A stretch of 22,690 bases of DNA from an uncultured Treponema sp. GTDB taxonomy: Bacteria; Spirochaetota; Spirochaetia; Treponematales; Treponemataceae. The translations under genes were made by a program, and so were the position numbers. The stretch spans positions 1 to 22,690 of the forward strand of contig CALBXN010000181.1 in assembly GCA_937890485.1 (NCBI GenBank), read 5' to 3'. The notes under the pieces are model-generated. The model ran no database searches. It was not told where the DNA came from and saw only the letters and a program-made list of their open reading frames with translations. Position 1 is the first letter of the stretch. Every line of letters begins with the position of its first letter. Positions 7,629 through 15,913 of the stretch are shown here, one piece after another.

Positions 7629-8224
7629 TATTTTTCACCTCTTTTTCTAATTAATGTTGTTACTGCAATAAACATTGCAAATACAAAAAATCCACCTGGT
7701 GCTTTTGAGAAAAATCCGATAGTGAATTCTTCTGGTAAAATTTGAAATCCTAAAAGAGTTCCGTAACCTAAAAGTTCTCTTACAAAAGAGATTCCTGTTA
7801 GAACCCATAAATATCCTAATCCCATTCCTAAGGCATCTAGGAAAGATTCTCCAACAGTTCTTTTAGAAGCAAAAGATTCAACTCTTCCCATGATGATACA
7901 GTTTACAACAATCAATGGAATAAAAACTCCCATGGATTTTGATAAGTCAGGAAGATAGGCTTGCATCAATAAATCTACGATTGTAACAAAAGTTGCAATT
8001 ACAATGATAAAAATTGGAATACGAATTGAATCTGGAATTAACTTTCTAAAAAGACTGATGATGATTTCACTCATTACAAGAACAAAGGTCATCGCTAATC
8101 CCATTCCAAGACCGTTTAGCACTTCTGTAGTTACTGCTAAAGAAGAGCAAAGTCCAATCATCAATACTAAAAGAGGATTTTCTTTTACTAATCCATTTGT
8201 AAAAATATCTAAATATTTTTTCAT
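7628..8224 (-). CDS. rnfE: Rnf complex subunit RnfE
   Basis: A 198-residue integral membrane subunit homologous to RnfA in inverted topology. Cys26 in LMIGLCSS and Cys109 in VVNCIIMGR match the cluster ligands of the NqrD/RnfE family. MGLGYLWVLT and FVRELLGYGT are typical RnfE segments. It overlaps rnfG by 4 bp and rnfA by 1 bp, so expression of the two membrane partners is tightly linked. Confidence 0.95.
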   Translation of the reverse strand: MKKYLDIFTNGLVKENPLLVLMIGLCSSLAVTTEVLNGLGMGLAMTFVLVMSEIIISLFRKLIPDSIRIPIFIIVIATFVTIVDLLMQAYLPDLSKSMGVFIPLIVVNCIIMGRVESFASKRTVGESFLDALGMGLGYLWVLTGISFVRELLGYGTLLGFQILPEEFTIGFFSKAPGGFFVFAMFIAVTTLIRKRGEK

Positions 8225-8793
8225 TTTGAAATCTCCTCTTGATTTTCTGTGTTGAGATATTTTGCTGCTTCTTGAGTTGATACTTTTAAGATGTTTCCAA
8301 TTCCCTGTCTGGTGATTGTTGCTCCTGAAAGTCCGTCAATATCTTCGTGGGCAGAAAATTTATCTTCAATGGATTTTCCTGCAAATTGTGTATAAAATTC
8401 TGGTTTTAAGGCATTTTGTCCAAATCCTGAAGTATCAGAAATTGATAAAATTTTTATGCTAGAAATTGTACGATTAGGCAAAATTCCTGTTAAAATTGTT
8501 GCTTTATCGTAGGTTGGTCCTGTTGCTTGAACTACAACTCCCAAAGTTTTATCCCCTGATTTTGCAATATAAAGTTGTTCTATTGAAACACCTTCTTTTG
8601 TTTCAGGTGTAAAATTTTCAGGACTAACAAAATCTGTAGCATCTGCAAAAATTTCTTTTAACCCTGCTGTAAGTTCTTGATTTTTTACAGCTTGAATTGC
8701 TGGTAATGTTGCGTTATTTACAAAGGCTAAAAGTACACAAGCAACAGAAGCAAAAGCGGCTAGAACTAAAGCTAATTTTATCATTTGTTTCAT
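8221..8793 (-). CDS. rnfG: Rnf complex subunit RnfG (flavoprotein)
   Basis: A 190-residue subunit with one N-terminal membrane helix (about 5-27) and a periplasmic FMN-binding domain. The flavinylation motif SGATITR is at 156-162; Thr159 is the expected covalent FMN site. In treponemes FMN is attached by the ApbE/Ftp flavin transferase, which is not encoded in this window. It overlaps rnfD and rnfE by 4 bp each. Confidence 0.95.
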   Translation of the reverse strand: MKQMIKLALVLAAFASVACVLLAFVNNATLPAIQAVKNQELTAGLKEIFADATDFVSPENFTPETKEGVSIEQLYIAKSGDKTLGVVVQATGPTYDKATILTGILPNRTISSIKILSISDTSGFGQNALKPEFYTQFAGKSIEDKFSAHEDIDGLSGATITRQGIGNILKVSTQEAAKYLNTENQEEISK

Positions 8794-9752
8794 GCTTTAC
8801 CTCCAAATTTATATCCGTATTTTCTTGAGGTAAGTTTGTTCAAAAATGGTGTTAAAGCATTCATGATTAAAATACTAAACATAACGCCTTCTGGGTATCC
8901 ACCAAATTTTCTTATTAAAAAGGTGATAAGTCCACAACCAATACCAAAAACAATTCTTCCCCAAGATGTAACTGGAGTTGTGGCATAATCTGTTACCATG
9001 AAAACTGCACCAAATAATAATCCTCCAGAAATCAATGCCATTGTAACATCGCCTCCTGAAAGTAAAGTTGCTAATGCCACAGTGATTATCATTGAGATTG
9101 TTGCTTTTCCGTCAATTATTTTTGTAACTAAAAGATATACAAAGGCAAGTAAAATTAAAGCAATACTTGTTTCTCCGATACATCCTGCTCTGTTTCCTAA
9201 AAAATATTGCAAATAAGTATCAGAATTTGCTGTAAAAGTTCCTGCTTTTACTGTTGATAGAATTGTTGCAGAAGAAATTGCATCAACTCCGGAATTAACT
9301 GGTTCTAACCAAGTTGCTCCCAATGCAGAAGGAAAACTTACAAACATAAATGCTCTTCCTGCCAAGGCTGGATTAAAAACGTTTGCTCCGAGACCTCCAA
9401 AAAATCCTTTTGCTACGATAATCGCAAAGGCTGAACCTAAAATTGTCATCCAAACTGGTGTTGTTGGAGGTAGAACCAATGCAAGTAAAATTCCAGTAAC
9501 GGCTGCAGAACAATCTTTTATTGCAATTTTCTGTTTTGTTGCCATTTGAAAAAGCATTTCAAAAACAACACAACAAGCTGTTGAAACAATTAGTGTTACT
9601 AAGGCTGAATAACCAAAAAGAATTACTCCGTATACACATAATGGCAAAAGAGCAATAATTACTCCTAGCATAATTCCAGATGTAGAAGATTTATCTGAAA
9701 AGTGTGGGCTAGAAGAAAGGTAAATTTCATTTTCATCTGATTTTGACATCAT
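8790..9752 (-). CDS. rnfD: Rnf complex subunit RnfD
   Basis: A 320-residue membrane subunit of the NqrB/RnfD family with about eight to ten hydrophobic segments. The conserved block GGLGANVFNPALAGRAF (120-135) is intact. The covalent FMN site is expected at Thr163 in DAISSATIL; the usual form is SGAT, so the Ser161 in place of Gly is a variant. Two ATG codons stand in tandem at 9752 and 9749. The gggag ribosome site at 9756-9760 is better spaced for the second, giving 319 residues. It overlaps rnfC by 4 bp. Confidence 0.95.
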   Translation of the reverse strand: MMSKSDENEIYLSSSPHFSDKSSTSGIMLGVIIALLPLCVYGVILFGYSALVTLIVSTACCVVFEMLFQMATKQKIAIKDCSAAVTGILLALVLPPTTPVWMTILGSAFAIIVAKGFFGGLGANVFNPALAGRAFMFVSFPSALGATWLEPVNSGVDAISSATILSTVKAGTFTANSDTYLQYFLGNRAGCIGETSIALILLAFVYLLVTKIIDGKATISMIITVALATLLSGGDVTMALISGGLLFGAVFMVTDYATTPVTSWGRIVFGIGCGLITFLIRKFGGYPEGVMFSILIMNALTPFLNKLTSRKYGYKFGGKA

Positions 9753-11086
9753 TTACTCCCTGTTTTGTTTTGCATTAAATTTCTTACAGTTTGTTTTCCC
9801 ATTCTAAATCGTTGAACAAGTTTTACATTTCCTGGACAAACATAGGAACAACATCCACATTCAATACAATCCATAAGACCATATTTTTTTGCACTTTCTA
9901 TATTGTTTGCTTTTAATTCTCTAATCATCATTACTGGAGTTAATCTGATAGGACAGGCTTTTACACATCTTCCACAACCAATACAAATTCCTTCCGGATT
10001 TAAGTCTGCTTCTCTTTCTGTAAGGAAGGTAACTCCTGACGTATTTTTTACCACAGGAAAACTTGTATTTGCACAAGAAAATCCCATCATTGGCCCACCT
10101 GAGATTATCTTCTTTACGTTTTTATCAAGGGTGATTACTTCTGGAATTAAATCTGAAATCAAGGTTCCAATAGGAACTACTACATTTTTTTGAGTTTGAC
10201 ATGCACCTCCAGAAAGAGTTAATGCTCTATCAATTAAAGGTTTTCCTTCTCTAAAGGCTTCTGAAATTGCACACATTGTACCAATATTGCTGATTACGCA
10301 ACCTACATCCGCTGGTAATTTTCCTGCTGGAATTTCTTTTTTTAGTACGGCTTTTACAATGCTTTTTTCGCCACCTTGTGGATATTTTGTTTTTACAAGT
10401 ACAACTCTCATAGAATCTTTGTAACCAAGTTTTTCTATTGCTGTTTGCAATATTGGAAGACAATCTTTTTTGTTATCTTCAAGAACGATAATTCCTTGTT
10501 CTGCTTCAGTAATTTTCATTTCGATGAATAATCCATCAATGATTTTTTCTGAAGATTCAAGAATTGTTCTGTAGTCTATGGTTAGGTAAGGTTCACATTC
10601 TGCGGCGTTGCCTAAAATATATTTTATTTTTTTATCTTTAGGAGGATTTAATTTTACATGAGTTGGGAAAGCTGCTCCTCCCATACCAACAATTCCTGCT
10701 TCTCTTATGCGTGCAAGAGCTTCTTCTTTTGTACAATTTTCAGGATTTAGTGGTTCCATAAAATCTGTACGGTCAGAGCCATCGTCTTCTATTACGATGC
10801 AAAGGCTATCCATATTGCCTGCTACTGGACGCATCTCAATTTTTTTTACCACCCCAGAAACTGATGAATGAACAGGGGCTGACATAAATGCATCTGATTG
10901 TGCAATTTTTTGTCCACGACTAACTAAATCCCCAACTTTTACTAAAGGTTGATTAGGTGCACCACCTTGAGTAACGGGAATACTAACTAATTTTGTTGAA
11001 GGAAAGGCTTTTTCAATTTTATAATTTTCTGAAAGATCCTTGTGTTCTGGTGGATGAATGCCACCTTTAAATGTAAAACTTCTCAT
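9749..11086 (-). CDS. rnfC: Rnf complex subunit RnfC (NADH-binding)
   Basis: A 445-residue peripheral subunit that passes electrons to NAD+. It shows the barrel-sandwich start GGIHPPEHK (8-16), the nucleotide/FMN-binding glycine-rich segment GIVGMGGAAFPTHVK (131-145), NAAECEPYLT (160-169), and two [4Fe-4S] motifs, C368/371/374/378 and C407/410/413/417. The order rnfC-D-G-E-A-B is the one found in acetogens such as Acetobacterium. As rnfB is present and no nqrF, this is Rnf and not Na+-NQR. It is the first gene of the operon. No ribosome site precedes the ATG and a promoter ends 6 nt upstream, which predicts a leaderless operon mRNA. Confidence 0.95.
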   Translation of the reverse strand: MRSFTFKGGIHPPEHKDLSENYKIEKAFPSTKLVSIPVTQGGAPNQPLVKVGDLVSRGQKIAQSDAFMSAPVHSSVSGVVKKIEMRPVAGNMDSLCIVIEDDGSDRTDFMEPLNPENCTKEEALARIREAGIVGMGGAAFPTHVKLNPPKDKKIKYILGNAAECEPYLTIDYRTILESSEKIIDGLFIEMKITEAEQGIIVLEDNKKDCLPILQTAIEKLGYKDSMRVVLVKTKYPQGGEKSIVKAVLKKEIPAGKLPADVGCVISNIGTMCAISEAFREGKPLIDRALTLSGGACQTQKNVVVPIGTLISDLIPEVITLDKNVKKIISGGPMMGFSCANTSFPVVKNTSGVTFLTEREADLNPEGICIGCGRCVKACPIRLTPVMMIRELKANNIESAKKYGLMDCIECGCCSYVCPGNVKLVQRFRMGKQTVRNLMQNKTGSK

Positions 11087-11121
11087 ACTTATATTTTATT
11101 GTGCTAATGTCTTGTCGTCAA
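11087..11121 (-). promoter_or_regulatory. rnf operon promoter with leaderless geometry
   Basis: Minus strand: TTGACG at 11121-11116, a 17-nt spacer, TAAAAT at 11098-11093, then exactly 6 nt to the ATG at 11086. This is the best-matching leaderless arrangement in the window, with +1 predicted at the A of ATG. Its -35 box directly abuts the -35 of the divergent promoter. Confidence 0.65.
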
Positions 11122-11150
11122 TAGACTTTTGATGATAGGTTGTATATAAT
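11122..11150 (+). promoter_or_regulatory. Promoter of the outer-membrane barrel gene
   Basis: TAGACT at 11122-11127, a 17-nt spacer and a perfect TATAAT at 11145-11150. The predicted start near 11157 leaves a leader of about 25 nt with GGAGG at 11171-11175. It is divergent from the rnf promoter with no base between the two -35 boxes. Confidence 0.6.
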
Positions 11151-11181
11151 AGAACAATGTTATTTACTTTGGAGGAAAACT

Positions 11182-12237
11182 ATGAGAAATAAATTTTTGC
11201 AAAAAATTATTATTGCGTTAGTAATAACTTCTTCTTGTTTTTGTATATATGCTTATAATTCAATTGCAAATGGAAATAACCTTTTTGAATTTACAAGTCC
11301 AAGAATGATTTCAAGTGCATCTTCCGTTGCTGGTGGTGGATTAAAAGGAATAACTTCTGCATCTACAGTTGTAAATCCTGCTTTAACTGCTGGGGAGCAG
11401 CGTTGGACTTTAGATTTGGATTACAGCGCCTTTATAGGAACTTCACCTGAATCTTCCTATGGACAAGGGATGCAAATTGGGCTTATTATGCCAAGCCGTT
11501 TTGGTGTTGGAACAGTTGTTTTACAAGGTTTGTTTCTTGATAAAACACCACAACTTAATTTAGGCAATGTTTTTACAATTAGGTCTTCTTTTGCAAAAGA
11601 TATCACTGATGAACTTTATTTTGGAGTAGGGCTTTACGGAGGATTTGGACCTGATTGGGCTTTGGCTGCCGATATTGGATTTTGGTACAATATAAAACAC
11701 ATAAAGTGGCTTCCATTTTTGAAAGATGCAAGATGGGCATTCTCTGTTACAGGATTGGGAAAATCCTATCAAAAAGATATTGTTGCTCTTAACGGTGAAT
11801 TAGTTTCTGATTTTCCTAGTCCATTTACACCAAGAGTTGGAGTTGCTGGAAATTTGTTTGATGTAAAGAATTTTTCTGGTGGAATCTCATTAGATTTATC
11901 TTTTCCAACTTTTCAGAATGTTGTATTTAATGCAGGTTTAGAATTTATGATTGCAAATATGATAAGAATTTCTACTGGATGGAAAGCAGATTTAAAAGAA
12001 ATTTTAGCAGAAAAGACTGCTTTATTACCAACTGCAGGAATCAGTTTTAAATTTAATTTTTCTGGTTCAGAAGATTCTTTCTTAGCAAAGAAAGGTTGGC
12101 AAAAAAGCGAAGCCGAAGTTTCAGGAGCTTATCAATATTTCAAAGATGATTTACATCTTGCTTCTGGAGGAATGACTTTGAAACTTGGTCAGCGTGATAC
12201 TGTAGCTCCAGAAATTATTTTATGGGATAACGAATAA
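11182..12237 (+). CDS. Outer-membrane beta-barrel protein, FadL/PorV-like (UPF0164-type)
   Basis: A 351-residue exported protein. The start at ATG 11182 has GGAGG 6 nt upstream; the in-frame TTG at 11140 lies in the promoter. A signal peptide covers about residues 1-28. The mature N-terminus has the pattern MISSASSVAGGG, then a segment with VVNPALTAG, typical of FadL/PorV-like barrels in which an N-terminal stretch plugs the pore. The remainder is alternating hydrophobic and polar strands rich in Gly and aromatic residues. Treponema genomes carry several such paralogues annotated UPF0164, proposed as outer-membrane transporters for hydrophobic substrates. It stands immediately upstream of a large OmpA-domain protein, suggesting a shared envelope role, but the substrate is unknown. 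Confidence 0.72.
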   Translation: MRNKFLQKIIIALVITSSCFCIYAYNSIANGNNLFEFTSPRMISSASSVAGGGLKGITSASTVVNPALTAGEQRWTLDLDYSAFIGTSPESSYGQGMQIGLIMPSRFGVGTVVLQGLFLDKTPQLNLGNVFTIRSSFAKDITDELYFGVGLYGGFGPDWALAADIGFWYNIKHIKWLPFLKDARWAFSVTGLGKSYQKDIVALNGELVSDFPSPFTPRVGVAGNLFDVKNFSGGISLDLSFPTFQNVVFNAGLEFMIANMIRISTGWKADLKEILAEKTALLPTAGISFKFNFSGSEDSFLAKKGWQKSEAEVSGAYQYFKDDLHLASGGMTLKLGQRDTVAPEIILWDNE

Positions 12238-12398
12238 GGAATTGATAAAAACTTCTTCTAAGATTGCGTCGAAGTTTTTATCTAAAGTTTGCGTTGCAAA
12301 TTTTTAAAATTGATTGCTGTTTCTCATTGTATTGCGAAACAGCTTAAAAAGTCGTTCCTAAAATTGATATTTACTTACGACTTTTTTATGGAGATATT
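12238..12398 (+). promoter_or_regulatory. Leader with three consecutive hairpins before the OmpA-domain gene
   Basis: Three perfect inverted repeats follow each other: a 12-bp stem GATAAAAACTTC/GAAGTTTTTATC (12244-12255 and 12271-12282, 15-nt loop), an 8-bp stem GCTGTTTC/GAAACAGC (12316-12323 and 12336-12343) and a 10-bp stem with a T run (12346-12386, listed separately). The third ends only 12 bp before the ATG of the next gene. I see no convincing promoter between them, so the downstream gene may depend on readthrough. Confidence 0.55.
12346..12387 (+). terminator. Rho-independent terminator or attenuator
   Basis: Stem AAAAAGTCGT (12346-12355) with ACGACTTTTT (12377-12386), 21-nt loop, T run to 12387. 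The T run runs directly into the GGAG (12390-12393) and ATG (12399) of the next gene, so this is either the terminator of the barrel gene or an attenuator of the OmpA-domain gene. Confidence 0.65.
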
Positions 12399-15300
12399 AT
12401 GAAAAAAATATTTTTTATTTTATTTACATTAATTTTAACTGTAAATTTTTTAATTGCTCAAGAAACTACCACAGATACAACATCAGAAACTGTTTCTTCA
12501 AGAATTGATTATATTTCTCCTAATAATGATGGTGTTCAAGATGAATTAGTTGTTCCTATTGATATTAAAGACAAACGATACATTAGCGAATGGTCTTTCG
12601 TCATTACCGATAAAGATGGAAATATTTTAAAAACCATCGGAAATAAACATAAAAGAGCAGATACTGCAACTGATGTTTTTAAAAATCTTTTTTCTGGTGA
12701 AGGCATAAAAGGCTTTTTTAATAATTTAGGAAAAACTTTTGCTCCAAAATCTGGAGTTGAAGTTCCAAGTGAAGTTAGATGGAACGGAGTTTTTGATTCT
12801 GGAGAAATTGCTCCTGATGGAACTTATTTTTATTATCTTACTGCTTGTGATGATAACGATAATCAAAGCAAAACTCAAACATATCAAGTTGTAGTTGATA
12901 ACACTCCACCTAAAATTGAATTAAAACAACCTTCCGAAAGTGAAAAAATTTTCGGGGCTGGATTAAAACCTACAATAAACATTAAGCAAACTGGTTCTCA
13001 AGAAGATTTGTGGACAGCAAAAATAACAGATGTTTCTGGAAGTACAGTTAGAAATTACTCATGGAAAAATTCTTCTCCTGCAAATATTTCTTGGGAAGGT
13101 GAAAATGACAACCTTTCTCCTGTTTCAGAAGGAGTTTATGTTTATGAAATTTCTTGTACAGATAAAGCAGGAAACACTTCTGAAAAAGCGTTAGTAACAA
13201 ATATCATTTATGATGCAGTTCCACGTTCTGTAAATCTTTCTATTCAAGGAAGTCCATTTTCTCCAAACAACGATAATGTAAAGGATACTGTAAAGATTTT
13301 CCCTTCAATTCAAAATACCGCAGGTCTTGAAAGTGCTAAAATTGAAATTTTGGATAAGACAGGAAAAATTCACAGAAAGATAAATTTTGATAAGAATGAT
13401 TTTATTGAAAACAAAATTTCTTCAATCGATTATGATGGAAAAGACGATAAAGGATTTTTTCTGTTTGATGGAGAATATCAATTAGCTTTTACTGCCATCT
13501 TTAATAATGGTCAAGAACCAAAAATGACAAGAAATATTTTTGTAGACAATCTTGCTCCTCGTGCTTCTTTATCAGCAGAAAGTGATGTGCTTTCTCCAGA
13601 TGGTGATGGAAACAAAGATTCTATCGTTTTTGTTCAAACTGCTTCCTCTGAAAAACTTTGGAATGCAGCCATTGTTGACGAAAGAGGAAGTCCTGTAAAA
13701 ACTTGGTCTTTTGGCGGTATTCCACCAGAACAAATTACTTGGGACGGAATTGATGATAATGGAAATCTTGCTGTAGACGGATTTTATTATTACGTACTTT
13801 CTGCAACAGATACAGCTGGAAACACTGGAGAATACAAAACTGAAAACGGATTTGAGTTAGATACTCAAAAAACAGAAATCATTTTAAAAACAACTGATGT
13901 GGCTTTTTCTCCAAACGGTGATGGTGTAAAAGATGTAATGGAATTTACTCCAATTATCAAAAATACAAGTGGAATTGATAGATATTCATTGTCTATTTTA
14001 GATTCAACAGGAAATGTTGTAAAAATGTGGTATGACACAAAAAATCTTCCTTCTGTATTTAAATGGAACGGACTTTCTGATGAAGGAGAACGCTGTCCAG
14101 ATGGAACTTATAAAGCAACACTTCAAACAATTTCTAAAAACGGAAGCGAGGCTTTAGCTTCAACTCAACCATTCACAATCGACACAATTTATCCAAAAAT
14201 TGATTCTTTGGAACTTCCTTATTTAACTTTCTCTCCTAATGATGATGGAAAAAAAGATGTTTTAAAAATAAATCTTGAAACTTCTTCAGAAGATTTATGG
14301 AATGCTTCTCTAAAAAGTTCCGACAAAGCTACAAAAGGTAACATTGTTAAAAATTTAACTTGGCAAGGAAAGGCAACTTCTTTTGATTGGGACGGAAGTG
14401 ACGAAGAAGGAAATCTTGTAAAAGACGGAGAATATGTTTTTGAAATTTCTTGTACAGACAAAGCCGGAAATAAAGTTTCTAAAAAAATAGATAATATTAT
14501 TTTGGATACAAGAGCAACTAAAGCATATTTTACAGCAGATTTGGATGCTTTCTCTCCAAATGGTGATGATGTAAAAGATTTACAAAAACTTAACATAAAT
14601 GCAACTCCAAAAGACGGAATTGAATCTTGGAAAGTTTCTATTTTAGACGGTTCTGGAAAAATTGCTGCTTCTTGGTCAACTGAAGATTCAAAGGATTTAC
14701 CTTCAGTTATTAATTGGGACGGAAAAGTAAATCAAGAAGGATATTCTATTAAACTTTCTGATGTAAATATTCCAGTTCCAGTTGGTTCAGTTGTGGAAGG
14801 AACTTTTATTGCTCATTTAGATTTGCAATATGTTAAAGGTGATACAGTTTCTGTTACAACTTCAAACTTTATTTGTAGCGTTACACCACCAAGTTTAACT
14901 GTACAAACTGCACCAAAATATTTTAGTCCAGATAATGACGGTTTAGATGATGACTTATATATCAGATTAAAAGGCGAAAGTTCAGTTCCTTTAGCTTCTT
15001 GGTCTTTTGAAATTAAAAATCCGCAAGGCTCTGGTACTTTCTGGAAGCGTAGTGGAACTTCTACAATTACAGAACGCTTAATTTGGGACGGATTTAGCGA
15101 CAAGGCCGAACTTGTTCAATCTGCAACTGACTATCCATATCTCTTTACTGCAACTGATACTTTAGGTATGACATCAAAAGTAGAAGGATTTATTGCAGTA
15201 GATGTTCTTGTAATCAGAGTAGGGGATGTTTTGAAGATGCAAATTCCTTCTATTATTTTCCGTGCCGATAAAGCAGACTTTGTTGGAAAAGACAAAGATG

Positions 15301-15656
15301 CTGTTCATGGTCTTTCATCTGAAGTAATTACAAACAACGAAAGAGTTTTACAACGAATTGCAGATATCTTAAATAAATTTAAAGACTACAATGTAGTAAT
15401 TGAAGGTCATGCAAATAATCTTTCTAACACAGAGGAAGAAGAAACTGCAACAGTATTAAATGGACAACCAAACATTCCTCTTGTTCCACTCTCAAAAGAA
15501 AGAGCAGAATATGTAAAATCTCGCTTGATAAAATACGGAGTAAATGAAAGTCGTCTAACAACTGATGGAAAAGGAGGCCGATTTCCTGTTGCTCCATCTA
15601 CTGACAGAAATGTTAGTTGGAAAAATAGACGAGTGGAATTCATCTTGCAGAAATAA
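12399..15656 (+). CDS. Large surface protein with FlgD-like Ig repeats and a C-terminal OmpA domain
   Basis: A 1085-residue exported protein with a signal peptide ending at about residue 20 (LIAQ). Seven copies of an acidic turn of the form S-P-(N/D)-x-D-x-x-x-D are seen near residues 40, 288, 399, 504, 612, 719 and 843, roughly 105-115 residues apart after the second. Each is followed by a W-(N/D/E)-G type turn (128, 232, 448, 556, 664, 773, 896) and a D-x-x-GN segment. This is the pattern of FlgD-type and CHU_C-type Ig-like domains, stacked in a rod, and the Asp-rich loops could bind calcium. Residues about 945-1085 form an OmpA-like domain (IEGHAN at 1001-1006, LSKERAEYVKSRL at 1031-1043, NRRVEF at 1076-1081), which in this family binds peptidoglycan. 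The protein would tether an extended repeat rod to the cell wall. Partner and role are unknown; the barrel gene just upstream is a candidate partner. Confidence 0.85.
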   Translation: MKKIFFILFTLILTVNFLIAQETTTDTTSETVSSRIDYISPNNDGVQDELVVPIDIKDKRYISEWSFVITDKDGNILKTIGNKHKRADTATDVFKNLFSGEGIKGFFNNLGKTFAPKSGVEVPSEVRWNGVFDSGEIAPDGTYFYYLTACDDNDNQSKTQTYQVVVDNTPPKIELKQPSESEKIFGAGLKPTINIKQTGSQEDLWTAKITDVSGSTVRNYSWKNSSPANISWEGENDNLSPVSEGVYVYEISCTDKAGNTSEKALVTNIIYDAVPRSVNLSIQGSPFSPNNDNVKDTVKIFPSIQNTAGLESAKIEILDKTGKIHRKINFDKNDFIENKISSIDYDGKDDKGFFLFDGEYQLAFTAIFNNGQEPKMTRNIFVDNLAPRASLSAESDVLSPDGDGNKDSIVFVQTASSEKLWNAAIVDERGSPVKTWSFGGIPPEQITWDGIDDNGNLAVDGFYYYVLSATDTAGNTGEYKTENGFELDTQKTEIILKTTDVAFSPNGDGVKDVMEFTPIIKNTSGIDRYSLSILDSTGNVVKMWYDTKNLPSVFKWNGLSDEGERCPDGTYKATLQTISKNGSEALASTQPFTIDTIYPKIDSLELPYLTFSPNDDGKKDVLKINLETSSEDLWNASLKSSDKATKGNIVKNLTWQGKATSFDWDGSDEEGNLVKDGEYVFEISCTDKAGNKVSKKIDNIILDTRATKAYFTADLDAFSPNGDDVKDLQKLNINATPKDGIESWKVSILDGSGKIAASWSTEDSKDLPSVINWDGKVNQEGYSIKLSDVNIPVPVGSVVEGTFIAHLDLQYVKGDTVSVTTSNFICSVTPPSLTVQTAPKYFSPDNDGLDDDLYIRLKGESSVPLASWSFEIKNPQGSGTFWKRSGTSTITERLIWDGFSDKAELVQSATDYPYLFTATDTLGMTSKVEGFIAVDVLVIRVGDVLKMQIPSIIFRADKADFVGKDKDAVHGLSSEVITNNERVLQRIADILNKFKDYNVVIEGHANNLSNTEEEETATVLNGQPNIPLVPLSKERAEYVKSRLIKYGVNESRLTTDGKGGRFPVAPSTDRNVSWKNRRVEFILQK

Positions 15657-15678
15657 ATTTTGCAAAGTGAATTGAAAC

Positions 15679-15781
15679 CAGAAAAATAGGCTTTCGCCCA
15701 AAATTGCTCCACGACCTGCGGTTCCTCACTTCGTTCGTCAATGCAGGTGTGAGTCAATTTTAGGCTACGCCTATTTTTCTG
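15679..15781. repeat. 103-bp nested palindromic element
   Basis: Outer arms CAGAAAAATAGGC (15679-15691) and GCCTATTTTTCTG (15769-15781) are perfectly complementary over 13 bp. Inside them are AAAATTG/CAATTTT (15700-15706 and 15755-15761) and ACCTGC/GCAGGT (15714-15719 and 15743-15748). The core is distinctly richer in GC than its surroundings. The element starts 23 bp after a stop codon. It resembles a dispersed intergenic repeat or small non-autonomous palindrome; only one copy is in this window. It could also act as a complex transcript end. Confidence 0.6.
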
Positions 15782-15820
15782 CACGCATTGGGGCTTTGCG
15801 GAATTTATTGTCTTTATAAT

Positions 15821-15857
15821 AAAAAAATGTCGTTTCCTTGAATGAAAACGACATTTT
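15821..15857 (-). terminator. Terminator of the TPR/lipoprotein operon
   Basis: A 12-bp stem AAAATGTCGTTT (15824-15835) with AAACGACATTTT (15846-15857), 10-nt loop. On the minus strand it is followed by a run of seven T. It lies 57 bp past the TPR stop codon. Confidence 0.8.
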
Positions 15858-15913
15858 AAATCTAATAAGTCTAAATAAAAAATGATAATTATGTGTTAGT
15901 TAATGAACTAATT

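Noticed and set aside
8790..11086. Na+-translocating NQR instead of Rnf
   Set aside because: rnfB is present with its typical cysteine motif, the order is C-D-G-E-A-B, and no nqrF-like gene is found.
14219..15103. Minus-strand frames within the Ig-repeat gene
   Set aside because: They are antisense shadows of repeated coding sequence with no start signals.
15407..15784. A 125-codon minus-strand frame across the end of the OmpA-domain gene
   Set aside because: It lies opposite the OmpA domain and starts inside the palindromic element; its peptide looks like a repeat-derived artefact.
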